The notes below the pieces were generated by a model that saw only the letters and a program-made list of their open reading frames with translations, was not told where the DNA came from and searched no databases. The position numbers were made by a program, and so were the translations under genes. A stretch of 64,000 bases of DNA from Pseudomonas caricapapayae (GTDB lineage: Bacteria; Pseudomonadota; Gammaproteobacteria; Pseudomonadales; Pseudomonadaceae). The stretch lies in NCBI RefSeq assembly GCF_001400735.1, contig NZ_LJPW01000042.1, positions 1 through 64,000 of the forward strand, read 5' to 3'. Positions 48,670 to 56,368 of the stretch are shown one piece after another. Numbering within the stretch: position 1 is the stretch's first letter; every line of letters begins with the position of its first letter.

Positions 48670-48965
48670 AGCCAGGTATTGACCTTGTCAAAGCGCAACG
48701 ACAGTGCCACGAAGGCAGGGTAGTCGATGCCGTTTGCTCCGGCAGGGAGCGGCAGATTGCGCGCCTTGATGTCCTCGTCAAGCACAAACAGCTGCGATGA
48801 GCCGAACAGGTGCTGTACGGCCAGGAACGGTGCGCTGGACGGCATCAGCGCATAGGTGGCGTCGCCGCAGAGCAGAACGCCGTCATCATTGCCCAGCAAG
48901 CGCAGGCAGCTGGCCAGTCGGGTGTCGGCAAACGGTGAGTGAGAGAGAACGTGCAAGGTAGCCAT
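48666..48965 (-). CDS. tusB: Sulfur relay protein TusB (DsrH family)
   Basis: The smallest member of the TusBCD heterohexamer. The 99-residue product begins MATLHVLSHSPFAD and carries the DsrH-like GVLLCGDATYAL strand and LFVLDEDIKARNL. No catalytic role is known for the family; it is structural. It overlaps the tusC stop by one base (TGATG) and the tusE start by four. Confidence 0.92.
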   Translation of the reverse strand: MATLHVLSHSPFADTRLASCLRLLGNDDGVLLCGDATYALMPSSAPFLAVQHLFGSSQLFVLDEDIKARNLPLPAGANGIDYPAFVALSLRFDKVNTWL

Positions 48966-49327
48966 CAGATCGTAATGACCTCGTCGTAACGGTCAAAAAG
49001 TGCCGACAAACCGGCGCGGGTGGACAGCGGGCTGATTTCTTCACTCAAAGCGTCGAGTGGGATGCTGCGCTCGGCCAGGCTATGTCCGCAGGCATAGAGC
49101 TCTTCAACGCCAAACATCGACAACGCCTTCAGGTTCGCGGTCAGGTCTTTCTGTTGCAGGGCACCTGGAAACTGCTGTGGCGACAACTGGAAAACGCCGT
49201 CATCCAGAAACAGCAGGCCGATCGACAGATCGAATGCACCGCCCGCCAGGACGATGTCCAGTGCTTCACGGGCTCCGGGGCCGGACCACGGCGACTGGCG
49301 GCTGATAACCAACAGTGATCTGGACAT
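48965..49327 (-). CDS. tusC: Sulfur relay protein TusC (DsrF family)
   Basis: A 120-residue DsrE/F-fold subunit of TusBCD. Visible blocks are SLLVISRQSPWSGPGAREALDIVLAGGAF, which spans the first strand and helix, and GVEELYACGHSLAERSI with a single conserved-position cysteine. It starts one base after the tusD stop region (stop TGA at 49331-49329) and overlaps tusB. It is complete. Confidence 0.93.
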   Translation of the reverse strand: MSRSLLVISRQSPWSGPGAREALDIVLAGGAFDLSIGLLFLDDGVFQLSPQQFPGALQQKDLTANLKALSMFGVEELYACGHSLAERSIPLDALSEEISPLSTRAGLSALFDRYDEVITI

Positions 49328-49328
49328 C

Positions 49329-49721
49329 TCACGGCCCTCCGAAACAGATCAAACGGTCGGCCGATTGCACGGCATCGTGCAACTGACCCAGCCCGGACAA
49401 CTCCCAAGGCTGGTGCAGGTTGGCCGCTGGTCGTTGATAGCGCTCGGCCTCTTGCGTGTCGAGCACGCCACGTCGCAGTGCTGCAGCAATGCACACCACA
49501 CCGTCCAGGCTGTGCTCGGCGATCAAGTCACGCCACTGCGACGCCACGTCCTGTTCGTCCTGAGGCGTCACGATATTGGCCGACGCGCTGTGTACGCCGT
49601 CCTGATAGAAGAACAGCCGGACAATTTCATGCCCACCGGCCAGCGCCGCTCTGGCAAACAGCAAGGCACGCCGCGAGGAGGGTGCATGGGCGGCTGAAAA
49701 AAGGGAGATGGCGAATTTCAT
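49329..49721 (-). CDS. tusD: Sulfurtransferase TusD (DsrE family)
   Basis: TusD takes persulfide from TusA/IscS into the relay for 2-thiouridine. The 130-residue product has the DsrE fold, with the catalytic Cys77 in GVVCIAAALRRG (E. coli equivalent Cys78) and the FFYQDGVHSASANIV loop. I start at ATG 49721 (MKFAISLFSAAH); the upstream 42-codon extension is not family-like. It is the first gene of tusDCBE-ybiB. In P. aeruginosa it neighbours the yccA-like gene, but here three other genes intervene. Confidence 0.94.
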   Translation of the reverse strand: MKFAISLFSAAHAPSSRRALLFARAALAGGHEIVRLFFYQDGVHSASANIVTPQDEQDVASQWRDLIAEHSLDGVVCIAAALRRGVLDTQEAERYQRPAANLHQPWELSGLGQLHDAVQSADRLICFGGP

Positions 49722-49913
49722 GATCGGCTCTGCCAACAAAACATGCGCAATGATAAAGAATTCATGGGCCGGCGTGTGAGTTTGGCGCGGGTTGACCTGC
49801 AAGTGCCGGGGCAGGGCGCAACCGTCTGAGTTTCCATTGATGTTCATAGAGCATCAATCGATGAAAACATAGCACTTATCGTTTCAAAGTGTGTCCGGCA
49901 GACTCTTCCCTCA

Positions 49914-49923
49914 TAAGCGCTTA
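49914..49923. promoter_or_regulatory. Perfect palindrome TAAGCGCTTA before the symporter gene
   Basis: A 10-base perfect palindrome 33 bases before the symporter ATG and 9 bases before a TAATAAGAT run that could serve as the -10. The placement would suit an operator or a LysR-type contact site; no -35 box is obvious. It is short enough to be chance. Confidence 0.25.
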
Positions 49924-49955
49924 CAACACTCTAATAAGATCGCTGGAGAACACTG

Positions 49956-51257
49956 ATGCACGGCTCATCCCCATTACGAAAAGAATCCTCCCGGTCGAAG
50001 GCAGGCGCGGTATTTCGGGTCACCTCCGGTAATTTCCTCGAGCAATTCGATTTCTTCCTGTTCGGCTTTTATGCCACCCAGATCGCCTCCGCCTTTTTCC
50101 CGGCCAGCAGTGAGTTTGCTTCGCTGATGATGACCTTTGCGGTCTTCGGAGCGGGCTTCCTGATGCGCCCGTTGGGTGCCGTGATTCTGGGCGCTTACAT
50201 CGATGACGTGGGCCGGCGCAAAGGTTTGATCGTGACACTGTCGATCATGGCCAGTGGCACGCTGCTGATTGTCCTGGTGCCCGGCTACGCGAGCATCGGC
50301 TTGTGGGCACCAGCTTTGGTATTGGTCGGCCGCTTGCTGCAAGGCTTTTCCGCAGGCGCGGAATTGGGTGGCGTGTCGGTATATCTGGCAGAGATGGCGA
50401 CGCCTGGTCGCAAGGGGTTCTACACCAGTTGGCAGTCAGGCAGTCAGCAGGTGGCAATCGTTGTCGCTGCCGCGCTGGGTTATGCCTTGAACCAATGGAT
50501 GTCGCCTGCGGCCGTTGCCGACTGGGGCTGGAGGATTCCGTTCGCCATCGGCTGCCTGATCATCCCGTTCATTTTCCTGTTACGCCGCAGCCTGCAGGAA
50601 ACCGAGGAATTCGCCACTCGCGCTCAGCGTCCGACCATGCGACAAGTGTTTGCCACGCTGCTGCAAAACTGGCGTGTGGTCATTGCTGGAATGCTGATGG
50701 TTGCGATGACTACCACGACGTTCTATCTGATTACTATCTATGCACCGACCTTCGGCAAGACGGTGCTTAGCCTGACTACTGCTGATGCTCTTCTGGTCAC
50801 CTTGCTGGTCGGTGTCTCCAATTTTCTCTGGTTGCCTGTCGGTGGCATGTTGAGCGACCGTTTCGGACGCAAGCCGCTGCTGGTAGCGATGACACTGCTG
50901 ACCATTATCAGCGCTTACCCGGCGTTGTCCTTTCTCGCCCAGGCACCAAGCTTTGCTCATATGCTGGAAGTGCTGTTGTGGTTCTCGTTTCTCTACGGCC
51001 TGTATAACGGCGCGATGATTCCGGCGCTGACTGAAATCATGCCGGTAGAGGTGCGGGTGGCCGGGTTCTCTCTGGCCTACAGCCTGGCGACCGCGGTTTT
51101 CGGCGGTTTTACCCCGGCGATTTCGACCTGGCTGATCCATCTGACCGGTGACAAGGCCGCGCCTGCTTACTGGATGACGTTCGCTGCAGCCTGCGCGCTG
51201 GGCGCGACGCTGGTGCTCTATCGGCACCTTTCGGTTCGCCCGCAACTGGCTGTGTAA
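49956..51257 (+). CDS. MFS (MHS family) carboxylate:H+ symporter, citrate/tricarballylate type
   Basis: A 433-residue major facilitator with 12 membrane helices. The metabolite:H+ symporter family mark [15 protein letters not shown] occurs at about 27-41, with the cytoplasmic [13 protein letters not shown] loop (2-3) and its repeat [10 protein letters not shown] (8-9), and [20 protein letters not shown] in helix 4-5. Closest remembered relatives are CitA and TcuC. GGAG lies seven bases before the ATG. A ModA-like binding protein follows after 15 bases, so both are likely in one operon. Exact substrate is not deducible, but a tri- or dicarboxylate is likely. Confidence 0.88.
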   Translation: MHGSSPLRKESSRSKAGAVFRVTSGNFLEQFDFFLFGFYATQIASAFFPASSEFASLMMTFAVFGAGFLMRPLGAVILGAYIDDVGRRKGLIVTLSIMASGTLLIVLVPGYASIGLWAPALVLVGRLLQGFSAGAELGGVSVYLAEMATPGRKGFYTSWQSGSQQVAIVVAAALGYALNQWMSPAAVADWGWRIPFAIGCLIIPFIFLLRRSLQETEEFATRAQRPTMRQVFATLLQNWRVVIAGMLMVAMTTTTFYLITIYAPTFGKTVLSLTTADALLVTLLVGVSNFLWLPVGGMLSDRFGRKPLLVAMTLLTIISAYPALSFLAQAPSFAHMLEVLLWFSFLYGLYNGAMIPALTEIMPVEVRVAGFSLAYSLATAVFGGFTPAISTWLIHLTGDKAAPAYWMTFAAACALGATLVLYRHLSVRPQLAV

Positions 51258-51272
51258 TCAAGGAAAACAACG

Positions 51273-52052
51273 ATGAAAACTTTGCATAAACATCCATTGG
51301 CGTTACTTTTTCTGGGCTGCATGGCCATCAGCGCTGCTGCTCAGGCTGAAGAGCTCAAGGTCATGACATCGGGCGGCTTCACCGCTGCTTACAAATTGCT
51401 CGGGCCACACTATGCGGCGTCCAGCGGGGACACGCTGGACACTATTCTTGGGCCGTCTATGGGCAAGGCACCCGAGGCTATTCCCAATCGTCTGGCCCGT
51501 GGCGAGCATGCCGATGCAGTGATCATGGTCGGCTATGCGCTGGATGATCTGATCAGGCAAGGCAAGGTAGACCCTGCATCACGTGTCGAGCTGGCGGATT
51601 CGCGAATCGGGATGGTGGTGAAGGAGGGGGCGGCCAAGCCTGCAATCGGCACCGACAGTGAACTCAAGGCCACCTTGCTCAAGGCGAAATCGGTCGCGTA
51701 CTCCGACAGCGCCAGTGGCGTGTACATCGAAAAAGAGCTTTTCAAAAAGCTTGGTATCGAGAAGGAGCTCACGCCCAAAGGCAAGATGATCGAGCGTATC
51801 CCGGTTGCATCCGTCGTTGCCAAGGGCGACTACGAAGTGGGCTTTCAGCAGGTTGCCGAGCTGCTGCCGATTCCCGGCGTGACGTTTGTGGCGAAGATCC
51901 CGGAAGATGTTCAGTCGGTTACCCGGTATGCCGCTGGCATCCCGGTCAATGCCGAGCACCCGAAAGAAGCGAAGGCCTTGCTGGATTACCTCGCCTCCCC
52001 GGAAGCCCAGGACACGGTGCAGTCTACGGGGCTGGATTCAGTTCCCCGCTGA
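51273..52052 (+). CDS. ModA-like periplasmic substrate-binding protein (orphan)
   Basis: A 259-residue exported protein with a signal peptide (1-25, ending AQA) and a type II periplasmic-binding fold close to the molybdate-binding ModA family: ELKVMTSGGFTAAYKLLGP, then ADAVIMVGYALDDLIRQGKV, SRIGMVVKEGAAKP, YSDSASGVYIEKEL and a C-terminal EHPKEAKALLDYLASPEAQ. No ABC permease or ATPase is nearby; its only partner is the upstream MFS symporter. AAGGA precedes its ATG by 10 bases. The 3' end overlaps the convergent lysR-type gene by 15 bases. A ligand other than molybdate is likely (inference). Confidence 0.82.
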   Translation: MKTLHKHPLALLFLGCMAISAAAQAEELKVMTSGGFTAAYKLLGPHYAASSGDTLDTILGPSMGKAPEAIPNRLARGEHADAVIMVGYALDDLIRQGKVDPASRVELADSRIGMVVKEGAAKPAIGTDSELKATLLKAKSVAYSDSASGVYIEKELFKKLGIEKELTPKGKMIERIPVASVVAKGDYEVGFQQVAELLPIPGVTFVAKIPEDVQSVTRYAAGIPVNAEHPKEAKALLDYLASPEAQDTVQSTGLDSVPR

Positions 52053-52946
52053 GCGTGATGGCATTTTCCTGACCAGCTGTTCCAGCTCGAGGGCTGCCGG
52101 TGTCAAGGTCCTGCCACGGCGCTTGATCAGCCCTACGTTGCGAATCACCTCGGGCGCAACCAATGGCACGCTCACCAGAAACGGGTGAGCGGTCATCGGC
52201 ATGGCGATCGACGGTACTGCCGCCACGCCAAGCCCGGCTTCCACCAGTCCGATCATGGTGGTGACATGGCGTGTTTCGCAGATGCTCTCGTTATGCGGGC
52301 GCGAAGGTGCCAGCGCCTGATCCAGCACCAGGCGGTTGCCGGATGTGATGTCCAGCGCGATGTAGTCGTGGCGGTACATCTCTTCCCAACTGACGCTGTC
52401 GCACGTTGCAAGCGGATGATCCCGCCTGCAGGCCATCACATAGCGTTCCTGCAAAAGCAGTTCGAAATCCACTTCCGGTGCCAGATTGCCGCTGAAACTC
52501 ACCCCGAAATCTGCTTCGCCCAAGGCAACTGCGCTGTTGACTTCATTGGCGCTGGCGTCCATGACCCGGATTCTGATTTTCGGAAACAGGCGGTGGAAGG
52601 CGCTGATAACCTGAGGCATGAAGTAATAGGCGGCTGAAGGCACACAGGCAATCGTTACGCTGCCCATTCGCGTGGAGCCGACACCGTCGATGGTCATCAA
52701 TGCGCTGTCCAGATCATCCAGGATCCGCTCGACCTGGGGCAGAAATGCACGGCCGACCGTGGTCAGGCTGACCCTGCGGGTCGTACGCTCGAACAGCTTC
52801 ACGTTCAGCGCAGACTCGAGCTTTTCTATGCGGCGACTAAGGGCAGGCTGGGTGATCTGTACGGCGTCTGCTGCCTTGCGGAAGCTGCCGTTCTCGACCA
52901 CGGCACGAAATGCCTGGAGGTCGTTGAGGTCGAAATTGATGGGCAT
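52038..52946 (-). CDS. LysR-family transcriptional regulator
   Basis: A 302-residue LysR-type regulator. The winged helix-turn-helix occupies 4-62 (DLNDLQAFRAVVENGSFRKAA and QITQPALSRRIEKLE), with the effector-binding PBP2 domain at 90-295. It is convergent with the symporter/binding-protein pair and overlaps the latter's end by 15 bases. It is the probable regulator of that pair, with the binding sites expected upstream of 49956 rather than beside its own start, so control would be at a distance of 3 kb. The effector is unknown; a carboxylate is plausible. Confidence 0.9.
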   Translation of the reverse strand: MPINFDLNDLQAFRAVVENGSFRKAADAVQITQPALSRRIEKLESALNVKLFERTTRRVSLTTVGRAFLPQVERILDDLDSALMTIDGVGSTRMGSVTIACVPSAAYYFMPQVISAFHRLFPKIRIRVMDASANEVNSAVALGEADFGVSFSGNLAPEVDFELLLQERYVMACRRDHPLATCDSVSWEEMYRHDYIALDITSGNRLVLDQALAPSRPHNESICETRHVTTMIGLVEAGLGVAAVPSIAMPMTAHPFLVSVPLVAPEVIRNVGLIKRRGRTLTPAALELEQLVRKMPSRSAGN

Positions 52947-53052
52947 TGCATGAACCAGAAGGATTGATACGGAACGGGCATCAATATATCAGGTTGCGCG
53001 TATAGGCTTGCAAGAGGAGGAGGAGGCTGCATTTCACGAAAGGCAGAAACGA

Positions 53053-53078
53053 CAAAGCCCTGAATAATCAGGGCTTTG
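53053..53078 (-). terminator. Terminator of tRNA-Ser
   Basis: An 11-bp perfect stem CAAAGCCCTGA/TCAGGGCTTTG with a four-base loop, followed on the minus strand by TCGTTTCT, 12 bases after the tRNA 3' end. Confidence 0.8.
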
Positions 53079-53090
53079 CGCTGCCAAATA

Positions 53091-53178
53091 TGGCGGAGGC
53101 ATAGAGATTCGAACTCTAGGACCTGTTACAGTCGGCAGTTTTCAAGACTGCTGCCTTAAACCACTCGGCCATACCTCC
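53091..53178 (-). tRNA. tRNA-Ser, anticodon TGA
   Basis: Read on the minus strand it begins GGAGGTATGGCCGAGTGG and ends GCCTCCGCCA, with the CCA encoded (53093-53091). The acceptor stem GGAGGTA pairs with the 3' side, the T arm has GTTCGAATC, there is a long variable arm typical of class II tRNA, and the anticodon loop CTTGAAAA puts TGA at 53144-53142. At 88 bases it is normal for tRNA-Ser. tRNA-Ser genes are common integration sites, but no integrase or repeated 3' end was seen nearby. Confidence 0.97.
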
Positions 53179-53299
53179 ACTTCGTTGCGGGCGCCATAAT
53201 ACCGGAATGAAACAAGCTGTCAAACTCTGTGACTAGCCAGTTGCAGCGCCTCTGTTATGATCTTTGCAACTCAACATTTCAACAGCAAGGAGTTTCGCC

Positions 53300-53971
53300 A
53301 TGCGCGAACAGGATTACAGCCTTAAAACCGGCATGCAGGCCGACCAGCTAGAGGTTAGTCGTGTCCTGCGCAACACTTACGGTCTTCTCGCCCTGACGCT
53401 GGCTTTCAGCGGTGTCATGGCATTCGTCGCTCAGCAGATGCGCGTCGGCTACCCGAACATTTTCGTGGTGCTGATCGGCTTCTATGGCCTGTTCTTCCTG
53501 ACCAACAAATTGCGTGATTCGGTATGGGGTCTGGTTTCTACTTTTGCCCTGACAGGTTTCATGGGTATTCTGCTTGGCCCGATCCTCAATCGCTATCTGG
53601 GCATGGCCGGTGGTGCCGAAGTCGTCAGTTCTGCCTTCGCGATGACTGCACTGGTTTTCGGCGGTCTGTCGGCTTATGTACTGATTACCCGCAAGGACAT
53701 GAGCTTCCTGGGTGGTTTCATCACCGCAGGTTTCTTCGTGCTACTGGGTGCGGTGCTGGCGAGCATGTTCTTCCAGATCAGCGGCCTGCAGCTGGCGATC
53801 AGCGCCGGTTTCGTGCTGTTCTCTTCGGTCTGCATCCTGTTCCAGACCAGCGCGATCATTCAGGGCGGTGAGCGCAACTACATCATGGCGACGGTCAGCC
53901 TGTATGTGTCCATTTACAATCTGTTCGTCAGCCTGCTGCAGATTTTCGGCATCATGAGCCGCGACGATTGA
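53300..53971 (+). CDS. yccA: Bax inhibitor-1 family membrane protein (YccA-like)
   Basis: A 223-residue inner-membrane protein with seven hydrophobic helices of the BI-1/YccA (TMBIM) family. E. coli YccA modulates FtsH proteolysis. Features: the cytoplasmic N terminus REQDYSLKTGMQ, the TYGLLALTLAFSG helix, ITRKDMSFLGGF and a C-terminal IYNLFVSLLQIFGIMSRDD with the acidic end. I start at ATG 53300 with AAGGAG eight bases upstream. A strong terminator follows at 54011. It lies on the other side of tRNA-Ser. Confidence 0.92.
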   Translation: MREQDYSLKTGMQADQLEVSRVLRNTYGLLALTLAFSGVMAFVAQQMRVGYPNIFVVLIGFYGLFFLTNKLRDSVWGLVSTFALTGFMGILLGPILNRYLGMAGGAEVVSSAFAMTALVFGGLSAYVLITRKDMSFLGGFITAGFFVLLGAVLASMFFQISGLQLAISAGFVLFSSVCILFQTSAIIQGGERNYIMATVSLYVSIYNLFVSLLQIFGIMSRDD

Positions 53972-54010
53972 TGACGACCGGCCTGAATCTTCAGGCCGTT
54001 CCGCTACACA

Positions 54011-54038
54011 CAAAAGCCCCGACCTGTCGGGGCTTTTG
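54011..54038 (+). terminator. Terminator of yccA-like gene
   Basis: A perfect 13-bp stem CAAAAGCCCCGAC/GTCGGGGCTTTTG with only two unpaired loop bases (so the loop probably opens further), followed by CATTTCT, 40 bases after the stop. Confidence 0.85.
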
Positions 54039-54416
54039 CATTTCTACGGCTTGGGAACCATCAGAACGTTCGGGTAAGCCGGGTTGGCTGAAATCGGTCC
54101 GTCAGGTGAAGTCCGAATCATAAGACGTCTGACCGATCAGTCATCTTTATCAAGAATGCTCTCGTCGATTCAGGTAGTTATCGGCTTTCGTTCATCACGA
54201 AAAATAATATCGGGCGATTCCCCCAAGGCCTGTAGGCACTTTCCGGTTTTGGGCCACTTGACATCATCGAACAGCGCTGGACACAAGATTTCAAGATGTG
54301 TCAGTTTTGTTACGCAACACGATTTTACGCTTCGCAAAGCGAGTGACTGGACTCTCTCGCTACAGGGGAGAGTCCTGTCGTACCTAACCTGTTCAATCAG
54401 CAAACAAGGAAGTGTC
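54039..54416 (+). other. aprA upstream region with structured leader
   Basis: A region of 378 bases without a supported gene, even though the aprA frame stays open back to 54084. A TTGACA occurs at 54258-54263, with no good -10 at 16-18 bases. Near the gene there are two inverted repeats: CGCTT (54329-54333) with AAGCG (54337-54341), and GGACTCTC (54349-54356) with GAGAGTCC (54368-54375). The Shine-Dalgarno AAGGAAG contains a GGA motif and another GGGGA lies at the second hairpin, features compatible with RsmA-type control (inference). Confidence 0.45.
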
Positions 54417-55847
54417 ATGACGAAAGTCAAAGAAAATGCTGCAATTCAACTTTCTGCGGCTACCAGTACCGCATACGATCAGATCAACACCTTCGCTCAC
54501 CAGTATGACCGTGGCGGCAACCTCACGATCAATGGCAAGCCTTCGTATTCGGTCGACCAGGCCGCCGATTACATCCTTCGCGATGACGCCGCGTGGACTG
54601 ATCGCGATGGCAACGGCACCATCAACCTCACTTATACCTTCCTGACTGCCAAGCCTGCCGGGTTCGACAATTCGCTGGGTACTTTCAGTGCGTTCAACGC
54701 GCAGCAGAAAGCGCAGGCCGTATTGTCGATGCAGTCCTGGGCGGACGTTGCCAAGGTCAGCTTCACTCAGGCGGCCTCTGGCGGCGACGGGCACATGACC
54801 TTCGGCAATTACAGCAACGGCAGTGCTGGCGGAGCGGCGTTTGCCTACCTGCCCAGCGGCAACAGCCGTACTGACGGTCAGTCCTGGTACCTTGTCGATA
54901 ACAGCTACAAGGTCAACACCACGCCGGACAATGGCAATTATGGTCGCCAGACCCTGACCCATGAAATCGGCCATACACTGGGCCTGTCCCACCCTGGCGA
55001 CTATAACGCCGGAGAAGGCAACCCGACCTATAAGGACGCTAGCTACGCAGAAGACACGCGTGGTTACAGCGTCATGAGTTACTGGAGTGAGTCCAATACC
55101 GACCAGAACTTCGTCAAGGGCGGCGCTGCGGCGTATTCCTCGGCGCCGTTGCTGGACGATATTGCGGCGGTTCAGCAGCTCTACGGTGCGAATATGAGCA
55201 CCCGTGCAGGTGATACGGTCTACGGTTTCAACTCCACTGCCGGGCGCGATTTCTACAGCGCCACTTCTGCCTCTTCCAAGGTGGTGTTTTCGGTATGGGA
55301 CGGCGGGGGCAAGGATACTCTCGACTTCTCGGGCTTCACCCAGAACCAGAAGATCAACCTCAATGCGGCCTCGTTCTCGGACGTGGGTGGCATGGTGGGC
55401 AACGTCTCAATTGCCAAAGGCGTGGTGGTTGAAAACGCGGTGGGCGGTTCGGGCAACGACCTGTTGATCGGCAATGCCGCTGCCAACGACCTCAAAGGTG
55501 GTGCCGGCAACGACATCATCTACGGCGGCGGTGGTGCGGACAGCCTGACCGGTGGTGCCGGTGCGGACATTTTCGTGTTTGGTGCCAGTTCCGATTCCAA
55601 TCGTGCTGCCCAGGACACGATTCGCGATTTCGTCAGCGGTCAGGACAAAATCGATGTATCGGCCATATCCACACTGAGCGCGCTGCAGTTCGTCAATGCG
55701 TTCAGCGGCCATGCCGGCGAGGCGATTCTGAACTACAACCAGAGCAGCAATCTGGGCAGCCTGGCGATCGACTTCACCGGTCAGGGTGTGGGGGACTTCC
55801 TCGTGGGGACTGTTGGTCAAGCGTTGGCTACTGATATCGTGGTTTAA
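54417..55847 (+). CDS. aprA: Serralysin-family alkaline metalloprotease AprA
   Basis: A secreted zinc protease (M10B) that degrades host proteins such as flagellin monomers in related Pseudomonas. The 476-residue chain has a short propeptide, the zinc motif [12 protein letters not shown] (H182, E183, H186, H192), the Met-turn SVMSY (M220, Y222), RTX calcium repeats at about 343-388 ([30 protein letters not shown]) and a C-terminal ABC secretion signal ending DIVV. I start at ATG 54417 with AAGGA eight bases upstream. It has no N-terminal signal peptide, as expected for type I export by AprDEF downstream. Confidence 0.97.
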   Translation: MTKVKENAAIQLSAATSTAYDQINTFAHQYDRGGNLTINGKPSYSVDQAADYILRDDAAWTDRDGNGTINLTYTFLTAKPAGFDNSLGTFSAFNAQQKAQAVLSMQSWADVAKVSFTQAASGGDGHMTFGNYSNGSAGGAAFAYLPSGNSRTDGQSWYLVDNSYKVNTTPDNGNYGRQTLTHEIGHTLGLSHPGDYNAGEGNPTYKDASYAEDTRGYSVMSYWSESNTDQNFVKGGAAAYSSAPLLDDIAAVQQLYGANMSTRAGDTVYGFNSTAGRDFYSATSASSKVVFSVWDGGGKDTLDFSGFTQNQKINLNAASFSDVGGMVGNVSIAKGVVVENAVGGSGNDLLIGNAAANDLKGGAGNDIIYGGGGADSLTGGAGADIFVFGASSDSNRAAQDTIRDFVSGQDKIDVSAISTLSALQFVNAFSGHAGEAILNYNQSSNLGSLAIDFTGQGVGDFLVGTVGQALATDIVV

Positions 55848-55856
55848 TCTGTAACA

Positions 55857-55886
55857 ATCATGGACGACCCTGCTGTCGTCCATGAT
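55857..55886 (+). repeat. Perfect hairpin between aprA and inh
   Basis: ATCATGGACGAC (55857-55868) and GTCGTCCATGAT (55875-55886) give a 12-bp perfect stem with a six-base loop, starting 10 bases after the aprA stop and 17 bases before the inh ATG. There is no T tract, so it is more likely an mRNA 3'-end stabiliser or processing site that lets aprA exceed inh and aprDEF than a terminator. Confidence 0.8.
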
Positions 55887-55903
55887 CTGGAAAGTACCCC
55901 ATC

Positions 55904-56287
55904 ATGAAGATCAATCACGTTGTTCGAATCGTGCCAGTGGCTTTTGCGCTGCTGGTGGGTATTTCTGGAGCAAGCATGGCCATGAGTTTGAAACTGCCCG
56001 ACCCAGCTGAACTCAGCGGCAAGTGGCGACTTTCGCTTCAGGGAAACACGGACGAAGTCTGTGAGCTGCACCTCAACACTGATGTGCCGAAACTGACGGG
56101 CGATCTCGCCTGTGCAGTAAAGTGGTTGCACGAAGCCCCCACTGGCTGGTTTCCGACTCCGGATGGCCTGGCATTCACCGACAAGGAAGGCAATCGCCTG
56201 ATTCACCTCAATAACATGGGGGAGCAGATCTATCAGGCGCGTCTGCCCGGCGGTGAAGTGCTGGTACTTGGACGGCTCGCCGATTAA
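55904..56287 (+). CDS. inh: Periplasmic metalloprotease inhibitor Inh (AprI)
   Basis: A 127-residue exported inhibitor that inserts its N-terminal strand into the serralysin active site, protecting the periplasm. The signal peptide is 1-26 (ending SMA), followed by LPDPAELSGKWRLSL and a single disulfide formed by the cysteines in DEVCELHL and GDLACAVKW. The start is ATG with GGAAAG 9 bases upstream. It lies just after the aprA hairpin and 81 bases before aprD. Confidence 0.93.
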   Translation: MKINHVVRIVPVAFALLVGISGASMAMSLKLPDPAELSGKWRLSLQGNTDEVCELHLNTDVPKLTGDLACAVKWLHEAPTGWFPTPDGLAFTDKEGNRLIHLNNMGEQIYQARLPGGEVLVLGRLAD

Positions 56288-56368
56288 GCGTTTCATGGAC
56301 CTGCGCGAGTTGTTTGTTAAAACCCAGGGATGTCACTCCGTCACCAGCAAGACCATCAAGGAACAATC

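Noticed and set aside
53091..53178. tRNA-Ser as an attachment site for an integrated element
   Set aside because: No integrase gene, no repeated tRNA 3' fragment and no mobile genes are seen on either side. The adjacent cassette may still be acquired, but this sequence does not show site-specific integration.
54055..54090. A possible hrp box (GGAACC at 54055)
   Set aside because: There is no CCAC element at the required 15-16-base spacing, so HrpL control of aprA is not supported.
54084..54416. N-terminal extension of AprA
   Set aside because: The frame is open upstream, but the serralysin family starts at MTKVKENA, with a good AAGGA before the ATG at 54417. The extension has no signal peptide and contains the leader hairpins.
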